Positions 7,005 to 14,901 of a DNA stretch of 19,908 bases are shown piece by piece. The DNA lies in contig JBFXIU010000041.1 in the NCBI GenBank assembly GCA_050175615.1, forward strand, positions 1 through 19,908, in the 5' to 3' direction. This DNA is from CAYXXZ01 sp050175615 (lineage in GTDB: Bacteria > Pseudomonadota > Gammaproteobacteria > Pseudomonadales > Porticoccaceae). Position 1 is the stretch's first letter, and every line of letters starts with the position of its first letter. The position numbers and the translations under genes were made by a program. Below the pieces are notes generated by a model that saw nothing but the letters and a program-made list of their open reading frames with translations, did not search any database and had not been told where the DNA came from.

Positions 7005-9266
7005 ATGTCGGAGAGAAAGCATCCCAGTGACGGAACTCGCCCAGGCGAACTAGAATCCGGCTCTGTTTTAAAGAATCTTAAGTCTGTTCTTGAACAGGCT
7101 ATTGCGGCGGCGTTTTCCGACCTTTTCACCCTGGCCGATGAGGCGCTCTTTGATCGTGCCGATGGCGCCAGGAATATGAATGAGCAGCGATCGTTTTTTG
7201 ACGCCATGCGCACACTGCGCAACCAACGGGAGACAGTTTCCGCGCGAGCGCTGGATACCTATTTGAACACCTTCAACGCCCTGCTCGATAATGATCTTTC
7301 CCTGCTCACCGCTCACCACCACAGTGGCAATGATGCCTTTGAACTCCTTGAAAACCACGTGCTTGAGGAAATGATTGCCCTCGACAATATCGTTTCCCTT
7401 ATCGTTTCCGCTTCTGGCTCTGAACTGGGCTTTTTAAATAAACGCCTGGAATATCTGTTGGGGCGACCGGTCAGGGACGAGGAAAATCCGTTTGTGCCCG
7501 AGGCTCTCTGTGAGGCTTTTGCTGACCAGCTGCGGCGGCTTCATTTTGATATGGAACCCAAGCTGCTGGTTTTAAAGAATTTTGAGAAGTATTTTGTGGC
7601 GCTGTGGCCGGGGTTGGTAGCCCAATGCAATGATCTGTTGAAAGAATGCGGCATTCGCCCCGATCTTGAAAAGCAAAAGCGCCAGGTCAATAAGTCGCCG
7701 AATACCGCTCCCCAGGCAACGCCGCTGGAGGAGGCGCCATCACGACCGAGCCAAGCCCTTCAGAGGCAGCCACCAACGGTGCAGCAGAGGGCGCCGCGAA
7801 CCGGGGGCAGCAGGGCATTCCGGGATGGTCATTTACTGGCCGATATCCATAGGCGCTTGAACGGGGGGGGGATTCCCTCGGCGGCCACACCGCAGTTTTC
7901 TAGTTCCGCCACTGTAAAGCCCGAAGGCAGTGTGGCAGAGCCAGTGGCAACTGCCGATACCCTGGCCGCCCTCGCCAGCCAAATAGGCGATCTGGGGTTG
8001 CCCCCTGAGGCTCTCGATCAGCTCAATGCGCGAGGGTTGGAATCGATGATTGCCGATCTGTTAAGCCGTTGCGGCCACCAGCTTGAAGGTGTGGATCCGG
8101 TTGATCGCAGTGTTATTCGCATTTTGGATCAGTCGTTTAAAAAAATCACCACCCAAAAGCTGACGCCGGGGGAGCTGTCGTCTCTGGTTCTTCGTCTCGA
8201 AATCCCGGTTGCCGCAATGGTGCTCAACGACCCTCAGTTTCTTGATCGTGCCAATCATCCGGGTCGCCGTTTGATCAATGAGATGTTTAAGGTGTCTGTT
8301 ACCTATCTAGACGGCGCTGATGGCAACAATGACCCCCTGCGCAAAACGGTGGATGAGCTGGTAGCCAGGCTGGGCAAGCTCAATCTGACCAACAGGGATC
8401 TTACGAGGCTGCTCGCAGAATTTATTGATTTTGTCGAAAAAGACAAAAAGCAACAGGCGATTCGCGAACGCCGCTTGCTGGAAGAGGAGGAAGCCGCCGC
8501 CAAAGTCGCCGTCGCTCATCAATTTGTCTATGAACAGCTTGCCCCGTTGCTGATGGGGAAAAAGGTGCCCAGTTTTTTCCTGCAGTTTTGTGAGGACGCC
8601 TGGAGCAAGGTCGTTTTTCTCAATGTGCTCCGCGAGGGTGTCGACGGGGGGCGCTGGCAGGATCTGATAGCACAACTGGAAGGAATCCTGGCCGTCATCC
8701 TTGATGAGAAGCAGGTTGCTTCCACAGAGGTCAATGCGCTGCTTAGCGGGATTAAAGGCGAACTTGAACATATCAGTCTGGATCCGGCGGCGCTTAACCG
8801 CTGGCTGGGACTGCTCTCAGGTTATTTTCGAGACCTGGTTATGGCGGCTGAACCGCCGCCAAATAATCCGGCATTTGCCACTGTGGAGATCAAGCAGCTT
8901 ATTCTGCGCCTGCCCGGTGTGGCTGCAGTGGCGCCGCAGCCAGCGGAGGATGTGGATATTCGCGCCCTGGAATCGCTGGATTCGCTAAAGCAGGGTGTTT
9001 GGGTTGAGTTCCAGGCCACAGAAAATAGCCTCCCTGTGCGCTGTAAACTGGCCGGCATTATTCGGCCAACGTCCAAGTACATTTTTACCAATCGCAAAGG
9101 GGTCAAGGTTGCCGAAGAGAGTCGTACCGAGCTCGCGGGCAAATTAAAAGCCGGCACTGTGGTCGTCGTTGATAATGCAAGGCTTTTTGATGACGCTTTT
9201 TCCCAGGTGATCGCTGAAATTCAGAGACAGGGGACGCCGAAGCGAGGGCAGGTTGTTTTGCAATGA
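7005..9266 (+). CDS. DUF1631 family protein
   Basis: 753 residues, large, soluble and mostly helical by composition; no signal peptide or membrane helix. The N-terminal part (about 1-220) and the central to C-terminal part (about 320-740) are separated by a Gln/Pro/Ala/Arg-rich linker (about 225-315). The last 90 residues (GVWVEFQATENSLPVRCKLAGI...IFTNRKGVKVAEESRTELA) look like a small beta-barrel reminiscent of PilZ-type domains; that is inference. A run of nine G at 7863-7871 encodes Gly287-289 in the linker. Function unknown; older annotations as thymidine phosphorylase have no visible support. Start ATG 7005 has only a distant GAGG (15 bases). Its stop overlaps the ampD start (ATGA), so they are co-translated. 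It sits between nadC and ampD, as in Pseudomonas. Confidence 0.9.
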   Translation: MSERKHPSDGTRPGELESGSVLKNLKSVLEQAIAAAFSDLFTLADEALFDRADGARNMNEQRSFFDAMRTLRNQRETVSARALDTYLNTFNALLDNDLSLLTAHHHSGNDAFELLENHVLEEMIALDNIVSLIVSASGSELGFLNKRLEYLLGRPVRDEENPFVPEALCEAFADQLRRLHFDMEPKLLVLKNFEKYFVALWPGLVAQCNDLLKECGIRPDLEKQKRQVNKSPNTAPQATPLEEAPSRPSQALQRQPPTVQQRAPRTGGSRAFRDGHLLADIHRRLNGGGIPSAATPQFSSSATVKPEGSVAEPVATADTLAALASQIGDLGLPPEALDQLNARGLESMIADLLSRCGHQLEGVDPVDRSVIRILDQSFKKITTQKLTPGELSSLVLRLEIPVAAMVLNDPQFLDRANHPGRRLINEMFKVSVTYLDGADGNNDPLRKTVDELVARLGKLNLTNRDLTRLLAEFIDFVEKDKKQQAIRERRLLEEEEAAAKVAVAHQFVYEQLAPLLMGKKVPSFFLQFCEDAWSKVVFLNVLREGVDGGRWQDLIAQLEGILAVILDEKQVASTEVNALLSGIKGELEHISLDPAALNRWLGLLSGYFRDLVMAAEPPPNNPAFATVEIKQLILRLPGVAAVAPQPAEDVDIRALESLDSLKQGVWVEFQATENSLPVRCKLAGIIRPTSKYIFTNRKGVKVAEESRTELAGKLKAGTVVVVDNARLFDDAFSQVIAEIQRQGTPKRGQVVLQ

Positions 9267-9805
9267 TTAGCTGCGACGGTTGGTTTGAACGCGCCGAGCG
9301 AATCGTTTCGCCAAATGTGGATTCCAGGCCGGCAGGTGAGGTTGTCAGTGTTTTGGTTATTCACAATATCAGTCTGCCACCGGGGCAGTTTGGCGGTGGC
9401 CATATTCAGGATTTTTTCACCAATTCACTAAAAGTGGACGAGCACAACTACTTTGCCACTATTGCCGATACCAGGGTTTCCGCCCATCTGCTGATAGAGC
9501 GCACCGGTGTGGTCACCCAGTTTGCGTCTTTTCATCAGCGCGCCTGGCATGCCGGTGTCTCGTCTTTTGCGGGACGCGACAGGTGCAATGATTTTTCCAT
9601 TGGCATTGAGCTGGAGGGTACAGATATAGACCCCTACACGGATGCCCAGTATCAGTGTCTGACGGAAATCACTCGAGCGTTGATGACGTATTATCCGTCC
9701 ATCAGCCTTGAACGGATTGTTGGCCATTGCGACATTGCTCCGCTGCGAAAGACGGATCCGGGCACTTCATTTGATTGGCATCGTTATTTTTCATCCCTTA
9801 AATAG
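9263..9805 (+). CDS. ampD: AmpD, cytosolic 1,6-anhydro-N-acetylmuramyl-L-alanine amidase
   Basis: Cuts the bond between anhydro-MurNAc and L-Ala of recycled muropeptides in the cytoplasm. Loss of AmpD raises AmpR-inducing muropeptides and so chromosomal beta-lactamase where ampR/ampC exist. 180 residues, standard length, amidase_2 fold. Zinc ligands are His34 (VIHNIS), His155 (VGHCDIAP) and Asp165 (KTDPG); catalytic Glu116 (IGIELEG) and Lys163 are present, matching the known Citrobacter AmpD residues almost number for number. No signal peptide, so it is the cytosolic AmpD type rather than periplasmic AmiD/AmpDh. Starts inside the DUF1631 stop codon (ATGA) and is followed 8 bases later by ampE. 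Confidence 0.97.
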   Translation: MISCDGWFERAERIVSPNVDSRPAGEVVSVLVIHNISLPPGQFGGGHIQDFFTNSLKVDEHNYFATIADTRVSAHLLIERTGVVTQFASFHQRAWHAGVSSFAGRDRCNDFSIGIELEGTDIDPYTDAQYQCLTEITRALMTYYPSISLERIVGHCDIAPLRKTDPGTSFDWHRYFSSLK

Positions 9806-9813
9806 GCATTTTG

Positions 9814-10665
9814 ATGACATACCTTATTCTTGTGTTGGGGGTTTTGCTCACCAGGTTCTATCCTCAGAACACGGCCTTTGCCCGCGACCTCGGATTTTCC
9901 CGTTGGCAGCAAGCGGTGGCCTCGTCGGCCTATGGCGTTGCCAGGGAGAGTCGCCAACTTTATCTGACCATTGCGATTCCCATCGTAGTTTTGGTGCTGG
10001 TGCTTCTGATTCTCCATTATTTGGAGTGGCGGTTTGTGGCTTATGGCGTGAGTTTTATTGGCCTCCTCTATGGATTTGGCGCCTGCGACCTCAAAAACAC
10101 CATTGCCAGTTATCTGGCGGATCTCAATCGCAATGATGTTCAGGCGGCTTTTCACGACGCCGCTGCGTTTGAGGCGCAGGCAAGCGAAGCCGAAAACTGG
10201 AGCCAGTTGCACCAGCAGACCCTGAGGTCAATTTCCTGGCAGTATTTTCAATGTTATTTTCCCGCCATGTTTTGGTTTGCGATTTTGGGAACTCCCGGAG
10301 CCGTGCTGTACCGTATGCTGTGCGACTACCAGAAGCTTGAAACCGCAGAGTCAAACCTCGCCAGGTTAAAGCGGATGCGGCTGGTTTTGGAATGGCTGCC
10401 ATTGCGGGCTTTTGGGATTTCCCTGGCTATCGTGGGCAACTGGCGAGCCACCTTCAAGCAGGTGGTCGCCAGTTTCGGCAAGGTGGCTGCGTCACCGGCC
10501 GACCTGGTGACAGCTTATATAGTGGCGGCAATCCACGGCGAGCAGGTTTCGCCAGAAACCGACAGCCCCAAGCAGGAAGTTGCCGAGTTGGAGGAGCTTC
10601 CCGAGTTGATCGACAGGGCGCTGATCAGCTGGATTGCCATTCTGGGCATAATGGCTGTTGTTTAG
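9814..10665 (+). CDS. ampE: AmpE-like inner membrane protein
   Basis: 283 residues from ATG 9814; a TTG at 9811 is also in frame. AGG lies 7 bases upstream. Membrane helices are visible at about 1-13, 52-68, 76-90, 150-168, 190-205 and at the C-terminal end (ISWIAILGIMAVV). Conserved AmpE features include the N-terminal YLILVLGVLLTR, a Leu/Asn-rich cytoplasmic segment, and WFAILGTPGAVLYRM. AmpE forms the ampDE operon and has been proposed as a membrane sensor or transducer; its biochemical role remains unsettled. The 8-base gap to ampD supports an operon. Confidence 0.92.
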   Translation: MTYLILVLGVLLTRFYPQNTAFARDLGFSRWQQAVASSAYGVARESRQLYLTIAIPIVVLVLVLLILHYLEWRFVAYGVSFIGLLYGFGACDLKNTIASYLADLNRNDVQAAFHDAAAFEAQASEAENWSQLHQQTLRSISWQYFQCYFPAMFWFAILGTPGAVLYRMLCDYQKLETAESNLARLKRMRLVLEWLPLRAFGISLAIVGNWRATFKQVVASFGKVAASPADLVTAYIVAAIHGEQVSPETDSPKQEVAELEELPELIDRALISWIAILGIMAVV

Positions 10666-10686
10666 CGCCAGCTGGGTTGGCGCTAA
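10662..10686. terminator. Hairpin between convergent ampE and ampG
   Basis: TTAGCGCCA and TGGCGCTAA form a perfect 9-bp stem around GCTGGGT, starting inside the ampE stop codon. There is no T-tract on either strand, so it may act as an RNA 3' end or a weak bidirectional terminator rather than a classical one. Confidence 0.45.
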
Positions 10687-10746
10687 CGTCAACCATATTA
10701 GCTGCCGTAGACGCCGGGTATTCCGGCGATGGGGACATCGACCTCT

Positions 10747-12012
10747 CTAGGCTTCGCGGCTGTTTCGGAGTTTTTCAGGGCTTTCCCCATGCCAGGGCGC
10801 CACTTTTATCAGCAGTAACATGCCGGGAATAGCCAATAGGGTGCACAGGTAGAAGAAGTTCTCCCAGCCGACGGCTTCTACAATTATTCCTGTGGAGGTG
10901 TTTGCCACTGTGCGCGGTATGGCGGTGAGACCGGTAAAAAGAGCGAGCTGCGTGGCCGTATAGGCTTTGTGGGTGGAGCGGGCAATAAAAGAGACGAAGG
11001 CGGCGGTGCCAAGCCCGACGCCAAGATATTCAAAACCGATAACCAGACCCAGGAGCCACAGCCCTTCCCCCACTCTGGCGAGAACCGCAAAGCCGAGAAT
11101 GGAAATAATCTGCACCAGGCCAAAAAGCCACAGGGCTTTGTTGATGCCGATACGCAGCATCAGAATGCCACCCAGAATGCCGCCAATAATCATCGGCCAC
11201 AGCGCTGCGTGCTTGGCAACCAGGCCAATTTGGGTATTGCTGAAGCCCATGTCCAGATAGAAAGGCGTGGCCAGAGCCGTGGCCATGCTGTCCCCAAGTT
11301 TATAGAGCAACATAAAAGCCAGCACCAGGCAGGCCTGGCGAACGCCGTTGCGCTGAAAAAATTCCTTGAAAGGTTCAACCACGGCGAGTCTTAGGGTAAG
11401 GGGTTTGCCCACGTCTTTGACCGGTTCGGCAATGCTCAGGGTAAGGCCAATGCCAAAAACCATAAAGGCGGCGGTAATGGCAAAAACGGTTTCCCAGGGC
11501 AGCAGATCGGCGAGAATCAGCGACAGGGAGCCAGGAACCAGCCCGGCGATACGGTAGGCGTTGACGTGGATGGAATTGCCGAGTCCCAATTCGTGGTCGG
11601 GAAGAATTTCCCGGCGGTAGGCATCGAGAACGATATCCTGGGTGGCGCTGAGAAAGGCGATAAAGGCGCAGCAGTAGGCGATAGTCCATATCTGTGTCAC
11701 CGGGTCGAGAAAGCCCAGTCCGGCGATTGTGGCCAGCAGAGCAATCTGGGTGAGCAGCATCCAGCCACGGCGCAGACCAAGCATGGGGAATTGAAATCGA
11801 TCCAGAAGGGGGGACCAGAGAAATTTCCAGGTGTAGGGCAGGCCGATGATGGAGAAAAAACCGATTTCTTTAAGACCGACTCCTTCGGTGCGCAGCCAAG
11901 CGGGTACCAGAGAGATCAGCAGATAAAGAGGGAGGCCAGAGGCAAAACCCGTGAAAATACAGATCAGCATCCGCCGGTTGAGGATTGCCTGGGAAATGTC
12001 TCTTGCTGTCAT
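10747..12012 (-). CDS. ampG: AmpG-like muropeptide permease (MFS)
   Basis: Inner membrane transporter that brings GlcNAc-anhydro-MurNAc peptides into the cytoplasm for recycling. 421 residues and about 12 transmembrane segments; this is the short form, since E. coli AmpG is 491. Family features: N-terminal FTGFASGLPLYLLISLVPAW, the SIIGLPYTWKFLWSPLLDR loop after the second helix, SATQDIVLDAYRREIL in the fourth and fifth helices, and YKLGDSMATALATPFYLDMGF in the second half. The ATG at 12012 has GAGG five bases upstream. It faces ampDE convergently; AmpG supplies the substrate of AmpD, which supports the assignment. No ampR or ampC is in the window. Confidence 0.92.
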   Translation of the reverse strand: MTARDISQAILNRRMLICIFTGFASGLPLYLLISLVPAWLRTEGVGLKEIGFFSIIGLPYTWKFLWSPLLDRFQFPMLGLRRGWMLLTQIALLATIAGLGFLDPVTQIWTIAYCCAFIAFLSATQDIVLDAYRREILPDHELGLGNSIHVNAYRIAGLVPGSLSLILADLLPWETVFAITAAFMVFGIGLTLSIAEPVKDVGKPLTLRLAVVEPFKEFFQRNGVRQACLVLAFMLLYKLGDSMATALATPFYLDMGFSNTQIGLVAKHAALWPMIIGGILGGILMLRIGINKALWLFGLVQIISILGFAVLARVGEGLWLLGLVIGFEYLGVGLGTAAFVSFIARSTHKAYTATQLALFTGLTAIPRTVANTSTGIIVEAVGWENFFYLCTLLAIPGMLLLIKVAPWHGESPEKLRNSREA

Positions 12013-12223
12013 GAATCCTCGGTGTCCGTTTTGACCAGGAGCAAGACTACGCGATCCGGCTTTGTGTTGAAATAGACCTGTTTATAAATTGCCGAGCTCG
12101 TCGACACTCAAATCACAGTCCAGCTTGTGGAATTGATGTCACCGCTTTTCGCGCCGCTGCTATTGGCCGCTTGCGGGTTGAATGGAAAGCGATCAGTGGG
12201 GACAGTTCTTAATCGGGAGATTG

Positions 12224-12256
12224 GCCATGGCACCGTTTCTGTGCCATGGCTTTTTT
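12224..12256 (+). terminator. Rho-independent terminator on the plus strand without an obvious gene
   Basis: GCCATGGCAC / GTGCCATGGC form a perfect 10-bp stem with a 7-base loop, followed by six T. The T-run exists only on the plus strand, yet both flanking genes (ampG and the LysM-peptidase) are on the minus strand. Read on the minus strand the hairpin has an A-run before it and no T-run after, so it would be a poor terminator for the peptidase gene. Confidence 0.8.
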
Positions 12257-12281
12257 AATCTACCCTGAGTGGTTTTGGAGG

Positions 12282-13658
12282 CTAGAGAGCCGCCAGGTTT
12301 ATGCCCGCAGCGCCAGATTCGATCCACTGCTTGACACGTTTTGCGTCACTGATGGGGGAGTATTTGCCGCCGGATTGGAGAAAAACCATGTAGGCGGGTC
12401 TTGAGCCGATGGTTGTTTTCATAACCAGGCAGCGCCCGGCTTCGTTAATATAACCGGTCTTGCTCAGGGCTATGTTGTTATCCCCCTGGCGCACCAATGG
12501 ATTGGTATTGCGGTATTGCAGGGTGCCGACCCTGGATATTCGCATCAGCTCTTCCTGATCTGTGGTGAAGTTGCGAATCAGGTCGTACTTGCTTGCTGCG
12601 GCCACCAGTTTTGCCAAATCTTCCGCGGTCGAGACATTTTTTGGGTTGAGGCCAGTGGCGTCGGCGAAAAAGCTGCTGCTCATGCCGAGGGCTTTCGCCT
12701 TGCTGTTCATGGCCGCTAAAAATGCGGTTTTGCCGCCTGGATAATGACGGGACAGTGCGGATGCAGCACGGTTTTCCGATGACATCAGTGCCAGGTGCAA
12801 CATGTCGTATCTGCTTAGCTTGGTGCCCATGGGCAGCCGCGAGCCGGTTCCCTTGAGGCGATCGAGATCGTTTGTGTCAATGGTAAGGGGCTCATCCATC
12901 GCCAGGTTGGCATCCAATGTCACCATGGCTGTCATCAACTTGGTGATAGAGGCGATGGGTTTCACCGCATTGGCGTTCTTTTGGTAAAGGGGTGTGCCCG
13001 ACAGGGCATCGATAATCATGACGCTGCGGGATTCCAGGCGAGGGTCAGCGGCGCCCTTGGCAAGGTAGGTGCTAGAGCTTGCTGTGGCTTTATGGGCGAG
13101 GCCGCCGCTGGGAATACGAATTGATTGCCCGGGTATGAGGGCTGCATTCTTGGCGATGCCGTTGAATCTGCTGATGGAGGCAACTGAGACTCGATAGTGC
13201 TTGGCAATATCCCAGAGGGTGTCGCCGCGCCTGACATTGTGTACCGCGACTGTCTGTTTGTTGGCCGGAGCGGTATAAGGATCATTGCCTTCGGGAATAA
13301 ATAGAACCTGGCCGGGGTGAAGCAGGCTGCCCTTGATGCGGTTATGGCTGCGCAGTGTCTCCAGGGAAACGCCATGGCTGGAGGCAATGGCCGAGAGGGA
13401 GTCGCCGGAGCGTACGGTATAGCTGCGCTCTTGGCTGTTGTCAGCGCCGGACTGGGAGGGAATCTTCAGGGTTTGCCCTGGAACGATGCGGTGGGAAGAC
13501 AGGCCATTGTGGGCAAGCAGCTCCGGAACCGAGGTGTTGAAACTTTTCGCTATGCCAAAAAGAGTGTCGCCGCGGACAACTTTATAGGCGCTGGAACCTG
13601 CATAGGCTCCGCAGGGTAGCGCGAGTGTCAGGCAGATAAGAACCTTTTTAATAGTCAT
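12282..13658 (-). CDS. PBP7-type D-alanyl-D-alanine carboxypeptidase/endopeptidase with three LysM domains
   Basis: 458 residues, exported (signal peptide about 1-20, cleaved after AYA). LysM domains at about 25-67, 79-122 and 139-183 share YxVxxGDTLxxIA...N...PGQxLxIP and bind GlcNAc-containing peptidoglycan. A serine peptidase family S11 domain follows from about 205: catalytic Ser237-x-x-Lys240 in SITKLM, Ser294-x-Asn296 (SEN) and Lys400-Thr-Gly (KTGY). The nearest known enzymes are PBP7/PbpG-type D,D-endopeptidases, which cut cross-links in the periplasm. PBP7 is normally about 310 residues and lacks LysM, so the fusion accounts for the extra length. There is no C-terminal amphipathic anchor of the PBP5 kind, and the LysM repeats may replace it. 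The start codon has no clear ribosome site. Confidence 0.93.
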   Translation of the reverse strand: MTIKKVLICLTLALPCGAYAGSSAYKVVRGDTLFGIAKSFNTSVPELLAHNGLSSHRIVPGQTLKIPSQSGADNSQERSYTVRSGDSLSAIASSHGVSLETLRSHNRIKGSLLHPGQVLFIPEGNDPYTAPANKQTVAVHNVRRGDTLWDIAKHYRVSVASISRFNGIAKNAALIPGQSIRIPSGGLAHKATASSSTYLAKGAADPRLESRSVMIIDALSGTPLYQKNANAVKPIASITKLMTAMVTLDANLAMDEPLTIDTNDLDRLKGTGSRLPMGTKLSRYDMLHLALMSSENRAASALSRHYPGGKTAFLAAMNSKAKALGMSSSFFADATGLNPKNVSTAEDLAKLVAAASKYDLIRNFTTDQEELMRISRVGTLQYRNTNPLVRQGDNNIALSKTGYINEAGRCLVMKTTIGSRPAYMVFLQSGGKYSPISDAKRVKQWIESGAAGINLAAL

Positions 13659-13888
13659 GATGTTCGTCGCGAGCTGTTTTTGTAGCCTCTAGAGTAGTCT
13701 TTTTTAAAACTTTGACAAGCCTTATAGCCAAAAAATAAGTAAAAAATGTTTCAAAGTCAAAGACAAGGCAGGTTTTCCTCGATTTATAGACAGATTTTTC
13801 CTGGTGTGGAGCAATTGTGCGGTGGTTCCTCCAGCATTTGCTTACATATCATGCAATAATTTAGCGAAGACTGCCGTTGGAAATCACC

Positions 13889-14095
13889 ATGGAGTATGAA
13901 TGCCTTGTTTGCAGCTACAGGGGGCGCCACTTTCCCGGTGGGGCGTGCCCTGGTTGCGGCTCTTTCAAGGTGCGCAAGCTCGACGGCACAGGTCAGCAGC
14001 CGAAACCTGTGGCGAGAAAGCCTTATCGGCTGATGTTGGCGCTGGCGCTGTGGCTTTATCTGTTGGTGGAAATCTGGAAAGTTGTGTCCCGTTAG
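13889..14095 (+). CDS. Small zinc-ribbon protein with one C-terminal transmembrane helix
   Basis: 68 residues from ATG 13889; a TTG four codons earlier is in frame. TTGGAA lies just upstream as a weak ribosome site. Cys5-x2-Cys8 and Cys20-x2-Cys23 (ECLVC...CPGCG) form a rubredoxin/zinc-ribbon-like metal site, followed by a basic Pro/Lys linker and a membrane helix at about 48-66 (LMLALALWLYLLVEIWKVV). The ribbon is probably cytoplasmic. I do not recognise a named family. Transcribed away from the LysM-peptidase gene, with 230 bases between them for two promoters. Confidence 0.75.
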   Translation: MEYECLVCSYRGRHFPGGACPGCGSFKVRKLDGTGQQPKPVARKPYRLMLALALWLYLLVEIWKVVSR

Positions 14096-14158
14096 GCATA
14101 GCCGAACCTGATAAACAGCGTTTTGGTCATTTGTGGTTGGCCGCTGGCTGGAGGTTGC

Positions 14159-14812
14159 TTATGGCTCTGTTTTGATCCACGTGCTTATGGTTGCCTGAAT
14201 ATGGGCAAGCTGCCGGTGGATATGGCTGGAGGAAAAGTGATAGGTTTTGATGATCCGGTTACTATTAATAAGGTATTCGTTGTCGCTAGATGTCAGCCAG
14301 GGAAATACCGGATAGATTTTTTTCAGATAGAGCATGTCGTTGAAAACGCCGCCGGGCACCAGAAATAAAGTGCCTGAATCATTGCGAATTAAGTCGTCGA
14401 TGAATGTCAGGTGCTGTGCAGAAATGAGAGAATAAAATTCCTTCCTGTTTACTGATTTGTTGCCTATTGTGGGTATATCCAGTAATTCTAGAAAGGATAT
14501 TTTATCTGCGTAGCTGGTATCCAACCCCAGCTTGCTGATGTTTTTGTGGTAGGGTCTACCATGCTGGGTTTTATTAAATGGAAAATTAGGCAAAAGAAAA
14601 GGGTGATGTACGCCGTATTTTTTCCAGAAACCGACGCCATCCTGTTGATACTCGAGAATATACTGAAAAAAAGAGTGGCTGCTTATTTCCGGTGCATAGT
14701 TGGCGTCGGAGCTGAGAATCACAACTTGAGCTAATGCCGGGTTTTGACCCTGCCAGGGGTGGCGGCTAAAAAGGCGGTTGAGCTCTACAGATGGATGTTT
14801 TTGGAAAGTCAT
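14159..14812 (-). CDS. Hypothetical protein, possibly uracil-DNA-glycosylase-like fold
   Basis: 217 residues with no signal peptide or membrane helix. N-terminal VVILSSDANYAPEIS, then DGVGFWKKYGVHHPFLLP, HGRPYHKNISKLGL, ISFLELLDIPTIG and TLFLVPGGVFNDM. This pattern (an ILxxDANY strand-loop, HHPFLLP, a later FLVPGG strand) reminds me of uracil-DNA-glycosylase-like proteins found in scattered bacteria, but I cannot confirm the family. Base composition is about 37% G+C in 14401-14460, well below the neighbours, which suggests recent acquisition. There is no Shine-Dalgarno sequence in front of the ATG. Stands alone between the zinc-ribbon gene (convergent) and proS (same strand). Confidence 0.65.
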   Translation of the reverse strand: MTFQKHPSVELNRLFSRHPWQGQNPALAQVVILSSDANYAPEISSHSFFQYILEYQQDGVGFWKKYGVHHPFLLPNFPFNKTQHGRPYHKNISKLGLDTSYADKISFLELLDIPTIGNKSVNRKEFYSLISAQHLTFIDDLIRNDSGTLFLVPGGVFNDMLYLKKIYPVFPWLTSSDNEYLINSNRIIKTYHFSSSHIHRQLAHIQATISTWIKTEP

Positions 14813-14840
14813 CTTGGTAGCTATGGTTGACCGGTTAAGG

Positions 14841-14874
14841 GGAGCACAAAAGCGGTCAGTTGCTTTTGTGCTCC
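14841..14874 (-). terminator. Hairpin downstream of proS
   Basis: GGAGCACAAAAGC and GCTTTTGTGCTCC pair perfectly over 13 bp around an 8-base loop, starting 28 bases after the proS stop. It lacks a T-tract after the stem, so it is either a weak terminator or an RNA-stabilising 3' hairpin. Confidence 0.55.
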
Positions 14875-14901
14875 GAAGCGTTGTTGTCGGTGCAAAAATT
14901 A

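Noticed and set aside
10392..10832. 146-codon plus-strand open frame
   Set aside because: Shadow overlapping ampE in another frame and the antisense 3' end of ampG.
12136..12261. A 41-codon plus-strand frame beginning MSPLFAPLLLAACG, lipobox-like
   Set aside because: No positive charge before the hydrophobic stretch and only a weak ribosome site, and the frame runs straight through the terminator hairpin and its T-run, which is implausible for a gene.
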